From Fictibacillus nanhaiensis (GTDB lineage: Bacteria; Bacillota; Bacilli; Bacillales; Fictibacillaceae), in contig JAEACG010000001.1 of NCBI GenBank assembly GCA_016401345.1, positions 372,001 through 436,000 of the forward strand: DNA of 64,000 nt. Direction: 5' to 3'. Of the stretch, positions 53,818 to 64,000 are shown one piece after another. The notes beneath the pieces were generated by a model. The model was given only the letters and a program-made list of their open reading frames with translations, was not told the DNA's origin and made no database searches. Position 1 is the stretch's first letter. Every line of letters starts with the position of its first letter. A program made the translations under genes and the position numbers.

Positions 53818-54434
53818 TATTGGTCATCTCCTAAAATTTTTTCGTATTTTGGACGAACTCGATCCACGCGGCAATGCTCCGTGGTAATGATTGCTTTGAT
53901 TCGATTGCAAGCAGCTTCGATCTCATCATTCACTACAGAATAATCATAGTGTCTCATGAGTTCAATTTCTTCCTTGGCTACGGACATGCGGTTGTTGATC
54001 AAATCTTCCGTCTCTGTACCGCGTCCAACAATACGACTTCTTAATTCGTCCAGACTTGGCGGTGTTAAAAAGATGAAAACACCTTCTGGAAATATGTTTT
54101 TCACTTGAAGCGCACCTTGTACTTCGATCTCTAGAATAACATCTTTTCCTTCGTCAAGCGTACTATTCACATATTCAATCGGTGTCCCATAATAGTTGCC
54201 AACATATTCTGCCCATTCGAGCAGCTGTTTATTTTCAATCATATCAAGGAACTCTTCTTTTGTTTTAAAGAAGTATTCTACCCCATGCCGTTCGCCTTCA
54301 CGCGGCTTTCTTGTCGTTGCTGAAACGGAATATTGAATGTCCAGCTTTTGTTCACGAAGCGCTTTACACACAGTTCCTTTTCCAACACCTGACGGACCGG
54401 AAAGAACAAACAGAATGCCTCTTTCTTTTTCCAT
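53817..54434 (-). CDS. gmk: Guanylate kinase
   Basis: Phosphorylates GMP to GDP. Walker [17 protein letters not shown] is at about residues 10-25; [21 protein letters not shown] binds [19 protein letters not shown] contains the lid. A GTG at 54446 is within the ribosome-binding site; ATG at 54432-54434 has GGAGG five bases before it and yields 205 aa. It follows remA by 15 bp. Confidence 0.97.
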   Translation of the reverse strand: MEKERGILFVLSGPSGVGKGTVCKALREQKLDIQYSVSATTRKPREGERHGVEYFFKTKEEFLDMIENKQLLEWAEYVGNYYGTPIEYVNSTLDEGKDVILEIEVQGALQVKNIFPEGVFIFLTPPSLDELRSRIVGRGTETEDLINNRMSVAKEEIELMRHYDYSVVNDEIEAACNRIKAIITTEHCRVDRVRPKYEKILGDDQ

Positions 54435-54449
54435 AAAAACCTCCACAAC

Positions 54450-54707
54450 CTAACTTTCTTCTGAGCCCTCATCAACCGACATCAGTCTGTGAGCTACTGT
54501 TTCAGGCTGAACAGCTGACAAGATAACATGATCACTGTCAGTCACAACAACCGCTCGCGTTCTGCGGCCATATGTAGCATCAATCAGCATGTTTTTCTCT
54601 CGTGCTACCGTGATTAATCGTTTTATCGGTGCAGATTCAGGACTGACTACCGCAATAATTCGGTGAGCAGCAACAATATTTCCGTACCCAATATTAATTA
54701 ATTTCAT
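54450..54707 (-). CDS. remA: RemA (YlzA), biofilm matrix regulator
   Basis: An 85-aa protein with [31 protein letters not shown] and [20 protein letters not shown]. In B. subtilis RemA oligomers bind DNA and activate matrix and osmoprotection genes. Here it precedes gmk as usual, but yloC (YicC family), which normally lies upstream, is absent. Confidence 0.95.
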   Translation of the reverse strand: MKLINIGYGNIVAAHRIIAVVSPESAPIKRLITVAREKNMLIDATYGRRTRAVVVTDSDHVILSAVQPETVAHRLMSVDEGSEES

Positions 54708-55010
54708 CTCTAAACGCCCCTAACCTGCTACTATTCTAGCCAAATGGAATAACGGGTCATACGCTAATTGTACGATATTGTGAAAAACTGTACACATGTT
54801 CTTATATTTTAGCACATAAATCCTGAAATCTAAACTAATTTCCCTATTTTTAAGGAAATAGCGTAAAAAAGTTGCTAGCGAGATCTTCGACCATGTTCAG
54901 CTTTGAATTTTGGGCAGAGTTTTAGAATTGCTCATAAAAGTCTAGAACGCTCGTCAAGCGTGTTTCACAGTCGCTGGACGAACGCATAAACCTCTTGTCG
55001 TGCTAAAATA
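54708..55010. other. Spacer upstream of remA (site of missing yloC)
   Basis: About 300 bp without a supportable gene. A candidate remA promoter reads on the minus strand: TTTAGA (54829-54834), 17 bp, TAAAAT (54806-54811) with extended TGTGC. At 54947-54985 an imperfect inverted repeat (ACGCTCGTCAAGCG / CGCTGGACGAACGC, 11 of 14 paired) has no T run and is not an obvious terminator. No YicC-like remnant could be recognised. Confidence 0.55.
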
Positions 55011-55013
55011 ATA

Positions 55014-55048
55014 AAAGCTGGTACCCGAACATACGGGAGCCAGCTTTA
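55014..55048 (-). terminator. Terminator of the P-type ATPase gene
   Basis: AAAGCTGGCTCCCG / CGGGTACCAGCTTT on the minus strand, with a short loop and one mismatch, followed by TTATTATTTT-like sequence. It begins 6 bp after the gene. Confidence 0.9.
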
Positions 55049-55053
55049 TTTGT

Positions 55054-57726
55054 TTATCTTGCCTCTTTTTTAAATAACTGAAAGCCTGCTAGAGCAAATG
55101 TTGGAATAGAAGCCATGCCAAGAACGAGCAGCCATTGTCTTATAGAGAGCGGCACCGTATGGAAAATATCTTGCAATGGTTCTACGTACATGACCACTAG
55201 CAATAATAAAATAGATGAAATAACTGCAAGGACTAGGTAGCCGTTCTGAAACGGATTTCTATGGAAAACAGAACGCTCACTTCTGCAATCAAACACGTGG
55301 ATCAACTGTGCCATAACAAGTGTTGCAAAAGCTACGGATTGCGCGACGATCAGTTGATCTGGATTTTCTTTTAAGGTAACCCAGAAAGCAAGTATTGTCG
55401 CCCCACCGATCAAGAATCCCCTTGAAACGATCTTCCATCCTAGCCCTCTGGAGAACACTCCTTCTTTCGCTTGCCTTGGTTTTCTTCTCATAACATCTTC
55501 TTCTGCCTGGTCAACACCTAATGCCATTGCAGGCAAACCATCTGTCACTAAGTTCACCCAAAGAATCTGAATCGGAACTAATGGAAGGGGTAAACCCATG
55601 ATCATCGCAAAAAGCATAACCAAAATCTCACCTACATTGGATGCTAGAAGATAACGAATAAACTTTCTAATATTTTCATAGATGTTTCTTCCTTCTTCAA
55701 TCGCTGAACGAATCGTAGCAAAGTTGTCATCACCAAGCACAAGAGAGGAAGCTTCCTTCGCAACGTCTGTTCCTGTTATCCCCATCGCAATACCAATATT
55801 TGCTGACTTAATGGCTGGCGCGTCATTTACTCCGTCACCTGTCATCGCAACAACATGGCCTCTTCGCTGAAGAGACTTTACGATTTTCAACTTGTGCTCT
55901 GGAGAAACTCGCGCGTATACGTACACATCTTCTGATACTTCGTCCAATTCATCGTCACTTAATTGAGCGAGCTCAGCACCTTCCATCACTCTTCCACCGT
56001 TAGGTAACATGTTTAGTTTTTTTGCGATACTTGCTGCTGTCACAACATGGTCTCCCGTAATCATGACGGTTTTGATACCAGCAGTCTGACAATCTCTGAT
56101 ACTTTCTTCAACTTCAGGACGAGGAGGATCCATCATTCCCTGTAATCCAATAAACGTTAGACTTCTTTCTGCAAAAGAAGCTTGTGAGTAGTGCTCTCCT
56201 TCTTTTAAAGGACGAATCGCAACCGCAATGGTCCGCAGTGCTTGACTGCCGAGTGCATAGATGGCTTCTTTTATTCTTTCTTTATGTGCTTGTTTGATCA
56301 ATTGTTTTTTATCATCCCACACAATATAATCACTTTTCTCGAGTAATACGTCTGGTGCCCCTTTTACTACTAGCATGTGATTTCCTTCAGTATCGCGTAC
56401 AACAACACTCATCATTTTACGGGTAGAGTCGAAAGGAAACTCATGCTGAATCGTAAATTGTTCCCTTAATGATTCTTTCGTGATTCCCGCTTTGTAAGCA
56501 CTGACTAATAACGCCGTTTCTGTTGGATCACCAACTTCTAACAAAGTGCCCTTCTTGCCTTCTTCTATCGTGGCATTGTTACAAAGTGCCGCATATGCCA
56601 AAACTTCTGTGAGCTTATCTTCTCTCTTATTGTTTTCTTGAATCCCGCCGCCTACGATTTCAAAACCCTCTTCATTAACACTCCACTGTCTGCCTTGAGA
56701 CCAAACTCGTGTAACCGTCATCTTATTTTGAGTAAGTGTTCCCGTTTTATCAGAACAGATGACCGTTGCACAGCCTAATGTTTCAACAGACGGTAACTTT
56801 CTTACGATCGCTCGTTTTCGAATCATTTTTTGAACACCTAGCGCGAGTGCAATCGTAACGATCGCTGGAAGTCCTTCTGGAATGGCCGCAACAGCTAAAG
56901 ACACACCTGCTAAAATCATGCTGTAGAGGTCATGTCCTTGCATAACACCTGCTAAAACTACTAAAACAGTTAAAAGCAACGCAAGGGCGATCAAAATTTT
57001 TCCAAGCTGTTCAAGTTTCATCTGAAGAGGCGTTGCAATGTTTTCAGCAGTTTGAATGAGGTGTGCGATCTTCCCCATCTCCGTTTTCATGCCTGTCCCT
57101 ACAACGATACCTTGTCCGGTTCCTCTTGTGACCATTGTGCCCATGAACGCCATGTTCTCCTGATCACCAAGGTTTAGGTCTTCAGCAGAAATCAGGTTGT
57201 TATGTTTTTGGGCAGGAACAGATTCTCCTGTGAGTGCTGATTCCTCGATCTGCAATCCTGATGTTTTTAAAAGTCTAATATCTGCTCCAACTCGATCGCC
57301 GCTTTTAACTTTTATAACATCACCCGTTACGACGTCTTTCGCAGCAATAGAAACCCACTTGCCTTCTCTTAAAACCTGGGCACTGGGAGCAGATAATTCT
57401 TTTAGTGACGCTAAGGATTTCTCTGCTTTTCTCTCTTGGATAAACCCAAGAACTCCGTTCATCACTACGATTAAAATGATTGCGATCGCGTCTAGATATT
57501 CTCCTAAGAAACCGGATAACAAAGTAGCCGCTAAGAGGACAAGGACCATAAAGTCTTTAAATTGTGCAAGGAACATTAAAATGGCAGACTGCTTCTTTCC
57601 TTCTTCAAGTTGGTTCGGTCCATCTAATTTCAACCTTCGTTCTTGCTCGCTTTTTGAGAGCCCTTCTTCCATCCTGCTGTTAAGAATGGATTCAATTTCG
57701 TCTTGCGGCAGCTGGTACCAATTCAT
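55054..57726 (-). CDS. P-type (SERCA-like) calcium-transporting ATPase, YloB type
   Basis: An 890-aa type II cation ATPase similar to B. subtilis YloB, which pumps calcium and affects germination. Motifs: ESALTGESVP (A domain TGES), PEGLPAIV in helix M4 with calcium-site residues, phosphorylation site CSDKTGTLTQNKM, KGAPDVLL, MITGDHV and GDGVNDAPA. About ten membrane helices in the SERCA arrangement; M5-M6 carry GEILVML and NLVTDGLPAMALG. A GTG at 57735 overlaps the ribosome-binding site; ATG at 57724-57726 is chosen, giving the B. subtilis length. Confidence 0.95.
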   Translation of the reverse strand: MNWYQLPQDEIESILNSRMEEGLSKSEQERRLKLDGPNQLEEGKKQSAILMFLAQFKDFMVLVLLAATLLSGFLGEYLDAIAIILIVVMNGVLGFIQERKAEKSLASLKELSAPSAQVLREGKWVSIAAKDVVTGDVIKVKSGDRVGADIRLLKTSGLQIEESALTGESVPAQKHNNLISAEDLNLGDQENMAFMGTMVTRGTGQGIVVGTGMKTEMGKIAHLIQTAENIATPLQMKLEQLGKILIALALLLTVLVVLAGVMQGHDLYSMILAGVSLAVAAIPEGLPAIVTIALALGVQKMIRKRAIVRKLPSVETLGCATVICSDKTGTLTQNKMTVTRVWSQGRQWSVNEEGFEIVGGGIQENNKREDKLTEVLAYAALCNNATIEEGKKGTLLEVGDPTETALLVSAYKAGITKESLREQFTIQHEFPFDSTRKMMSVVVRDTEGNHMLVVKGAPDVLLEKSDYIVWDDKKQLIKQAHKERIKEAIYALGSQALRTIAVAIRPLKEGEHYSQASFAERSLTFIGLQGMMDPPRPEVEESIRDCQTAGIKTVMITGDHVVTAASIAKKLNMLPNGGRVMEGAELAQLSDDELDEVSEDVYVYARVSPEHKLKIVKSLQRRGHVVAMTGDGVNDAPAIKSANIGIAMGITGTDVAKEASSLVLGDDNFATIRSAIEEGRNIYENIRKFIRYLLASNVGEILVMLFAMIMGLPLPLVPIQILWVNLVTDGLPAMALGVDQAEEDVMRRKPRQAKEGVFSRGLGWKIVSRGFLIGGATILAFWVTLKENPDQLIVAQSVAFATLVMAQLIHVFDCRSERSVFHRNPFQNGYLVLAVISSILLLLVVMYVEPLQDIFHTVPLSIRQWLLVLGMASIPTFALAGFQLFKKEAR

Positions 57727-57753
57727 AGCTTCCACCTCTGATAAGATTAGTTA

Positions 57754-57794
57754 ATAGCATTTATATGCAGGCATGTCCGCAAAAATGCTATACT
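57754..57794. promoter_or_regulatory. Divergent promoter dyad between the P-ATPase gene and rqcH
   Basis: ATAGCATTT (57754-57762) and AAATGCTAT (57783-57791) are perfect 9-bp inverted arms 20 bp apart. The right arm is part of an extended -10 for rqcH (TGC-TATACT, 57789-57794), and the left arm is part of a mirror-image TGC-TATTAA facing the ATPase gene. Neither has a convincing -35. The symmetry may be two facing promoters, an operator, or both. Confidence 0.45.
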
Positions 57795-57823
57795 ATGAAT
57801 CAGAAATAAGAGGTGAACATAAC

Positions 57824-59533
57824 ATGAGCTTTGATGGAATAATGACACGTGCCATAACAACTGAACTACAAAACACACTTACTTCAGGACGTATATCTAA
57901 GGTTTATCAGCCACATAAAACAGATCTTGTTTTTACAATCCGTGCAAATGGAAAAAATCATAAACTGTTATTATCTGCAAATCCTTCTTTCGCAAGAGTA
58001 CATCTCACTGAACATACGTATGAGAATCCAGATACTCCTCCAATGTTCTGTATGCTTCTCAGAAAGCATTTAGAAGGCGCTTTTATTGAAAAGATAGAAC
58101 AGCTTGATCTTGAGAGAATTATAACGATTACCGTGAAGAATAGAGATGAAATCGGCGACGAAACGACCAAAGTACTTTATATCGAAATCATGGGAAGACA
58201 CAGCAACATTATTTTAGTCGACGAAAAATCAAAGAAGATCGTTGACAGCATCAAGCACATTCCTAGCTTTCAGAATCGCCATCGTACTATCCTTCCAGGT
58301 TTTGAGTACATCATGCCTCCAGCACAAGAAAAAACAGATCCTTTTACAGTAACCAATGCAGATGAATTTGTTTCTAAAATTTCTTGGAACGAAGGTAAAT
58401 TGGATAAACAACTTGTAACCAGATTCAGCGGGTTCTCTCCCTTGATCGCAAAAGAAATCGTGCATAGATCCGGACTATCGGTTAAAAACGAAGTTGCGGA
58501 CGCCTTTTTTAGTGTGATGAAGCAGTTATCAAATCAAGAATACGAACCTCAAATGATCACAAACGATAAGAAAGAGTATTTTTCAGTTCTGCCACTACAT
58601 CATGTTTCAGGGGAAAGTCGATCCTTTGATACGGTTAGCCAGATGCTCGATCGTTATTTTTACGGAAAAGCCGATCGTGACCGCATCAAACAACAAGCAA
58701 ACGATCTTGAAAAATATCTTTCGAACGAATACGAAAAGATTAAGAAAAAAATAGGAAAACTAGAAAAAGAACTTCAACAAACGCATAATGCCGAGGAGTA
58801 TCAACGAAAAGGCGAGCTTCTCACCGCTTATATGTATTTGGCGAAAAAGGGAGATAAAGAAGTTGAGGTAGAGGATTACTTCACTGAAGATCAGCCACTG
58901 GTGAAAATTACACTCGATCCTCTTAAGTCACCTGCAGATAACGCCCAAAGCTACTTTAAAAAATATGGGAAACTAAAAAAGTCGGTTTCTATTATTAAAG
59001 ATCAGATAGAGAAAGCTAAAAATGAATTGCTGTATTTTGAGCGTCTGATCGTTCAGATGGATTCAGCATCCATGAAGGATGTTGAAGAAATCAGAGAAGA
59101 ACTCGGTGAAGGCGGTTATTTAAAACATAGACAAAGTAAGAACAAGAAAAAACAAAACAAGACGCCACAGCCTGAAAAATTCACATCTACGGACGGAACA
59201 GAAATTTTAGTCGGTAAGAACAATAAACAGAACGACTATCTAACCTTTAAGTTATCGAGAGCAAATGAGACATGGCTTCATACGAAGGATATTCCAGGTT
59301 CTCATGTTTTGATCCGCTCGTCTAGTCCAAGTGAAACAGCTATTAAAGAAGCAGCTGTTTTAGCAGGATTTTTCAGCAAAGCAAAAAATTCGAGTTCGGT
59401 TCCTGTTGACTTTACGTTAGTAAAACATGTGAAGAAGCCTAATGGGGCAAAGCCTGGATTTGTTATTTATGACAATCAGCAGACGCTTTTCGTTACGCCG
59501 GATGAAGATCTGGTTTTCCGTTTAAAAAAGTAG
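57824..59533 (+). CDS. rqcH: RqcH (YloA), ribosome quality control alanine-tailing factor
   Basis: NEMF/Rqc2 homologue that binds obstructed 50S subunits and recruits Ala-tRNA to add C-terminal alanine tails for ClpXP degradation. NFACT-N domain at about 1-210 (MSFDGIMTRAI, PPMFCMLLRKHLEG), helix-hairpin-helix segment, a long coiled coil (about 285-430), and NFACT-R domain (EILVGKNNKQNDYLTF, HTKDIPGSHVLIR, about 460-565). At position 97-98, where B. subtilis has Asp-Arg, this protein has Glu-Arg. ATG at 57824 follows AGAGGTGA; an upstream in-frame ATG at 57773 lacks such a site. Confidence 0.96.
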   Translation: MSFDGIMTRAITTELQNTLTSGRISKVYQPHKTDLVFTIRANGKNHKLLLSANPSFARVHLTEHTYENPDTPPMFCMLLRKHLEGAFIEKIEQLDLERIITITVKNRDEIGDETTKVLYIEIMGRHSNIILVDEKSKKIVDSIKHIPSFQNRHRTILPGFEYIMPPAQEKTDPFTVTNADEFVSKISWNEGKLDKQLVTRFSGFSPLIAKEIVHRSGLSVKNEVADAFFSVMKQLSNQEYEPQMITNDKKEYFSVLPLHHVSGESRSFDTVSQMLDRYFYGKADRDRIKQQANDLEKYLSNEYEKIKKKIGKLEKELQQTHNAEEYQRKGELLTAYMYLAKKGDKEVEVEDYFTEDQPLVKITLDPLKSPADNAQSYFKKYGKLKKSVSIIKDQIEKAKNELLYFERLIVQMDSASMKDVEEIREELGEGGYLKHRQSKNKKKQNKTPQPEKFTSTDGTEILVGKNNKQNDYLTFKLSRANETWLHTKDIPGSHVLIRSSSPSETAIKEAAVLAGFFSKAKNSSSVPVDFTLVKHVKKPNGAKPGFVIYDNQQTLFVTPDEDLVFRLKK

Positions 59534-59574
59534 CCTTTTTTGGAAAGACCGTATGCAATGATGTTTTTGAATGT

Positions 59575-59706
59575 GTTGATTTCCACTTCAGGTTGCTCGC
59601 TTTCCGGGGGGCCGTGCGGTGAGCCTCTTAGCTCTATGCGCTATTAAGAGTCTCACCTGTCCCGCTAATCCCCCAGGAGTCTCGCACCTTACGCTCCAAT
59701 CAAGTA
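59575..59706 (+). repeat. Palindromic intergenic element, copy 4
   Basis: Lies in the 335 bp spacer between the convergent rqcH and methyltransferase genes; no gene is seen there. It begins GTTGATTTCCACTTCAGGTTG and contains GCTCGCTTTCCGG, GTGCGGTGAGCCTC and GAGTCTCACCTGTCCCGC. It ends GGAGTCTCGCACCTTACG, CTCCAATCAAG. It resembles copy 2 most closely. Confidence 0.85.
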
Positions 59707-59847
59707 TTCAGTGAAGTATTTTAATACATTTGAAGTCTAAAAACAGGATGTTATTTAAACCGTGCTTTTTAAATACTCTAAAACTCTTTTGCATCTATCA
59801 GAAGTAGATTATGACCATAAAAACACGTTTCAGAAAGCACCAATTAA

Positions 59848-59890
59848 AAAACGCAGAGCAGCTTAATTTTAGCTGTTCTGCGTTTTTTTT
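59848..59890. terminator. Bidirectional terminator between rqcH and the methyltransferase gene
   Basis: A stem of about 18 bp with one mismatch (AAAAACGCAGAGCAGCTTA / TAGCTGTTCTGCGTTTTT) has T or A runs at both sides. It overlaps the methyltransferase stop codon and closes the pyr operon on the minus strand; it may also stop rqcH transcripts. Confidence 0.92.
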
Positions 59891-60537
59891 GCTTTGCTGA
59901 TAATCGCAAGGCCACCTAATACTTCTTGATGTTGCACATCTGTAAAATGAAGCTTGTGTAGTAATTCTGTCATTTCATCTGTTGAATAGCGATGTCTTCT
60001 CGTACTCACATTAGACCATTTTAAGAGTGCTGTTCGTTCGAACCCAGAGATACCGTTTTCCTTTGCGAAAGAAGCAGCGTTTTCTTGACTCATTTTTCCA
60101 CTCGGATTCAGCATGACGATTTGACCATCATCTTTTAGAACGCGATGAACCTCACTGATTCCTTTAGCTGGATCGGGCAATAAAAACATTACACAAGTGG
60201 ATAATGCTATATCAAACGAATGATCTGAAAACGGAAGATTCTCTGCATCAGCAACAATAAACTCACTTTTACCACTTAATTCATGATAAAAGAACTGCTG
60301 AATACTAGCCTTGACCATCTCTGAAGACAAATCAACGCCAACAAGCCTATTCGCTTCCTCTGCTCCACGCAACAGCAATCTTCCCGTTCCGCACCCCACA
60401 TCTAGAACGTCTTTTTCACTCCATGACCCTGTTACTTCTTTTAAATGATCATGAACTTTCTTAAGCCATGTCGTCCTTGCCATACTATCAAAAAAGGAAA
60501 CAAGCTCATCAAATTCTTCACCATTCATTTTTCTCAA
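59869..60537 (-). CDS. Class I SAM-dependent methyltransferase
   Basis: A 222-aa cytoplasmic protein with the Rossmann SAM-binding motif DVLDVGCGTGRLLL (about residues 40-53), LVGVDLSSEMV (motif II), and NLPFSDHSFDIALSTCVMFLL (motif III/IV). The fold is of the UbiE/Methyltransf_11 kind; the substrate cannot be told. TTG start at 60535-60537, nine bases after AAGGAG; a later ATG would be 18 bases away. It lies 21 bp after pyrE and ends at a strong terminator, so it is probably the last gene of the pyr operon. Confidence 0.88.
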   Translation of the reverse strand: MRKMNGEEFDELVSFFDSMARTTWLKKVHDHLKEVTGSWSEKDVLDVGCGTGRLLLRGAEEANRLVGVDLSSEMVKASIQQFFYHELSGKSEFIVADAENLPFSDHSFDIALSTCVMFLLPDPAKGISEVHRVLKDDGQIVMLNPSGKMSQENAASFAKENGISGFERTALLKWSNVSTRRHRYSTDEMTELLHKLHFTDVQHQEVLGGLAIISKAKKTQNS

Positions 60538-61165
60538 AATGTTAATCTCCTTAAGAAACTATTTGGAAAAAGAGGCAGCTCCCCAGTGTTCTGGGTCTTG
60601 TTGCCATTCTTTTAATAAAGAAAGCCCTTGTTCATTTATCTTTCCGCTTTCTTGTGCTTCCTCTATTAATGTACTAAAGTTTGTTACGGTTTGAAAAGAA
60701 ATACCCAACTCACCGAGTTCTACATCTGCCTTTTGCAAACCATAACTAAAAATGGCTACAACACCAAGCACTTCAATCCCTGCTTCTCGAAGAGCTAGTA
60801 CGGATTGAATAGAGCTTTTTCCGGTTGAGATCAAGTCTTCAACAACTACTGCCTTCTTACTTTTATTCGTTAATCCTTCGATCTGATTCGTTTTTCCATG
60901 AGCTTTCGCACTTGATCTTACGTAACACATCGGTAATTCCATCTGATCAGCTACGAACGCTGCATGAGGAATACCTGCTGTTGCTGTTCCGGCGATAAGA
61001 TCAGCTTCCGGGTAATGCTTCTCTATTAACGCTGAAAGCTCTAAAGCTACTTGTTTACGAATCTCAGGATATGCAATAATCAACCGGTTATCACAATAAA
61101 TGGGAGACTTCATCCCAGAGGACCACGTGTATGGATTTTCTGGTGACAGAGTTACGGCTTCAATG

Positions 61166-63574
<2,409 letters not shown>

Positions 63575-63578
<4 letters not shown>

Positions 63579-64000
63579 ACGAGCACCTTGTCTTTTTTTG
63601 TGAATGCTGAAAGTGCATGTGCTGAGAACGAGATGGACTCAAGTACTTCTAATAGAGCGACTGAAGTATCTAAGTTTGTCAAACATACGACTCCGTTCTC
63701 TGCGCATTCTCTTCGAATGCGGAATCCATCTCTCGCAGGTATCTTCCCTTTTGTTAACGTGTTAACGACAAACTGTGCTTCGTCTTTACGAATAACATCT
63801 AGAAGATTTCTCCCTTCTGATCCGATCTTGCCAACGACATTGACTGGGATTCCTTCTTGTTCAATAATGCTCGCTGTTCCTTCCGTTGCCATGATCGTGT
63901 AACCGATCTCGTAAAATCTCTTTACCATCTCAAGTGCTTCTTCTTTGTCTTTATCTGCTACTGTAAAGAGTACAGTTCCGTGCGTTGGAATTTTCATACC
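63575..64000 (-). CDS. carB: Carbamoyl-phosphate synthase large subunit, C-terminal end (5' part outside window)
   Basis: The last 141 codons of the large subunit, probably the pyrimidine-specific copy (pyrAB) because it lies next to pyrK. The visible part is the methylglyoxal-synthase-like allosteric domain ([53 protein letters not shown]), where UMP and PRPP act in relatives. The ATP-grasp domains are outside the window. Confidence 0.95.

Noticed and set aside
54930-55000. Degenerate tandem repeats around CTCATAAAAG / CTCGTCAAGC / CTGGACGAAC / CTTGTCGTGC
   Set aside because: Spacings are 19, 24 and 19 bp and the units are poorly matched; the inverted-repeat reading explains the region better.

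Overview
This window is a stretch of core chromosome from a flagellated, endospore-forming member of the Bacillaceae. The evidence is the gene order, which closely follows the Bacillus subtilis fliG-to-pyrAB segment read in reverse, plus spoVM, an apparent alpha/beta-type small acid-soluble spore protein, CodY, FapR, PrkC/PrpC and a B-subtype pyr operon. The genus cannot be fixed from the sequence; something near Fictibacillus or a related Bacillus is a guess. Almost every gene is on the minus strand. Only rpmB, a UPF0435 gene and rqcH are on the plus strand. I see no prophage, transposase, CRISPR array, tRNA or rRNA.

Layout from low to high coordinates (minus-strand operons read from right to left): fliG(partial)-fliF-fliE-flgC-flgB (start of the fla/che operon); codY-hslU-hslV-xerC; trmFO-topA-dprA; sucD-sucC; a small spore-protein-like gene; the FlhB-like and FliK-like pair with rnhB; rbgA-lepB-rplS; trmD-rimM; khpA-rpsP-ffh-ylxM; ftsY-smc; a plus-strand UPF0435 gene; rnc; acpP-fabG-fabD-plsX-fapR; recG-sdaAA-sdaAB; fakA-asp23; rpmB (plus); spoVM; thiN-thiT under a TPP riboswitch; rpe-rsgA-prkC-prpC-rlmN-rsmB-fmt-def-priA-coaBC; rpoZ-gmk-remA; a calcium-type P-ATPase divergent from rqcH; then a methyltransferase-pyrE-pyrF-pyrD-pyrK-carB(partial) operon.

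The genes form functional blocks: flagellar basal body assembly, ATP-dependent proteolysis with nutrient sensing, succinyl-CoA synthetase, ribosome and signal-recognition biogenesis, chromosome condensation, fatty-acid/phospholipid synthesis controlled by FapR, thiamine salvage, Ser/Thr kinase signalling, translation start-up, ribosome quality control and pyrimidine synthesis. Several regulatory sites can be read directly: a FapR operator overlapping the fapR promoter, a TPP riboswitch with terminator, an L19 leader, possible cre and CodY boxes next to the sucC promoter, and about fifteen good intrinsic terminators.

The least ordinary material is in the spacers. There are four copies (plus one possible remnant) of a roughly 130-195 bp palindromic intergenic element, and two short arrays in which a GAC-containing core recurs at exactly 21 bp. 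The orthologues of ylqD and yloC, expected from synteny, are absent from their usual places. A UPF0435 gene separates rnc from smc. No obviously new multi-gene system is present. Start codons were adjusted where Shine-Dalgarno sequences and family lengths favour an internal start.
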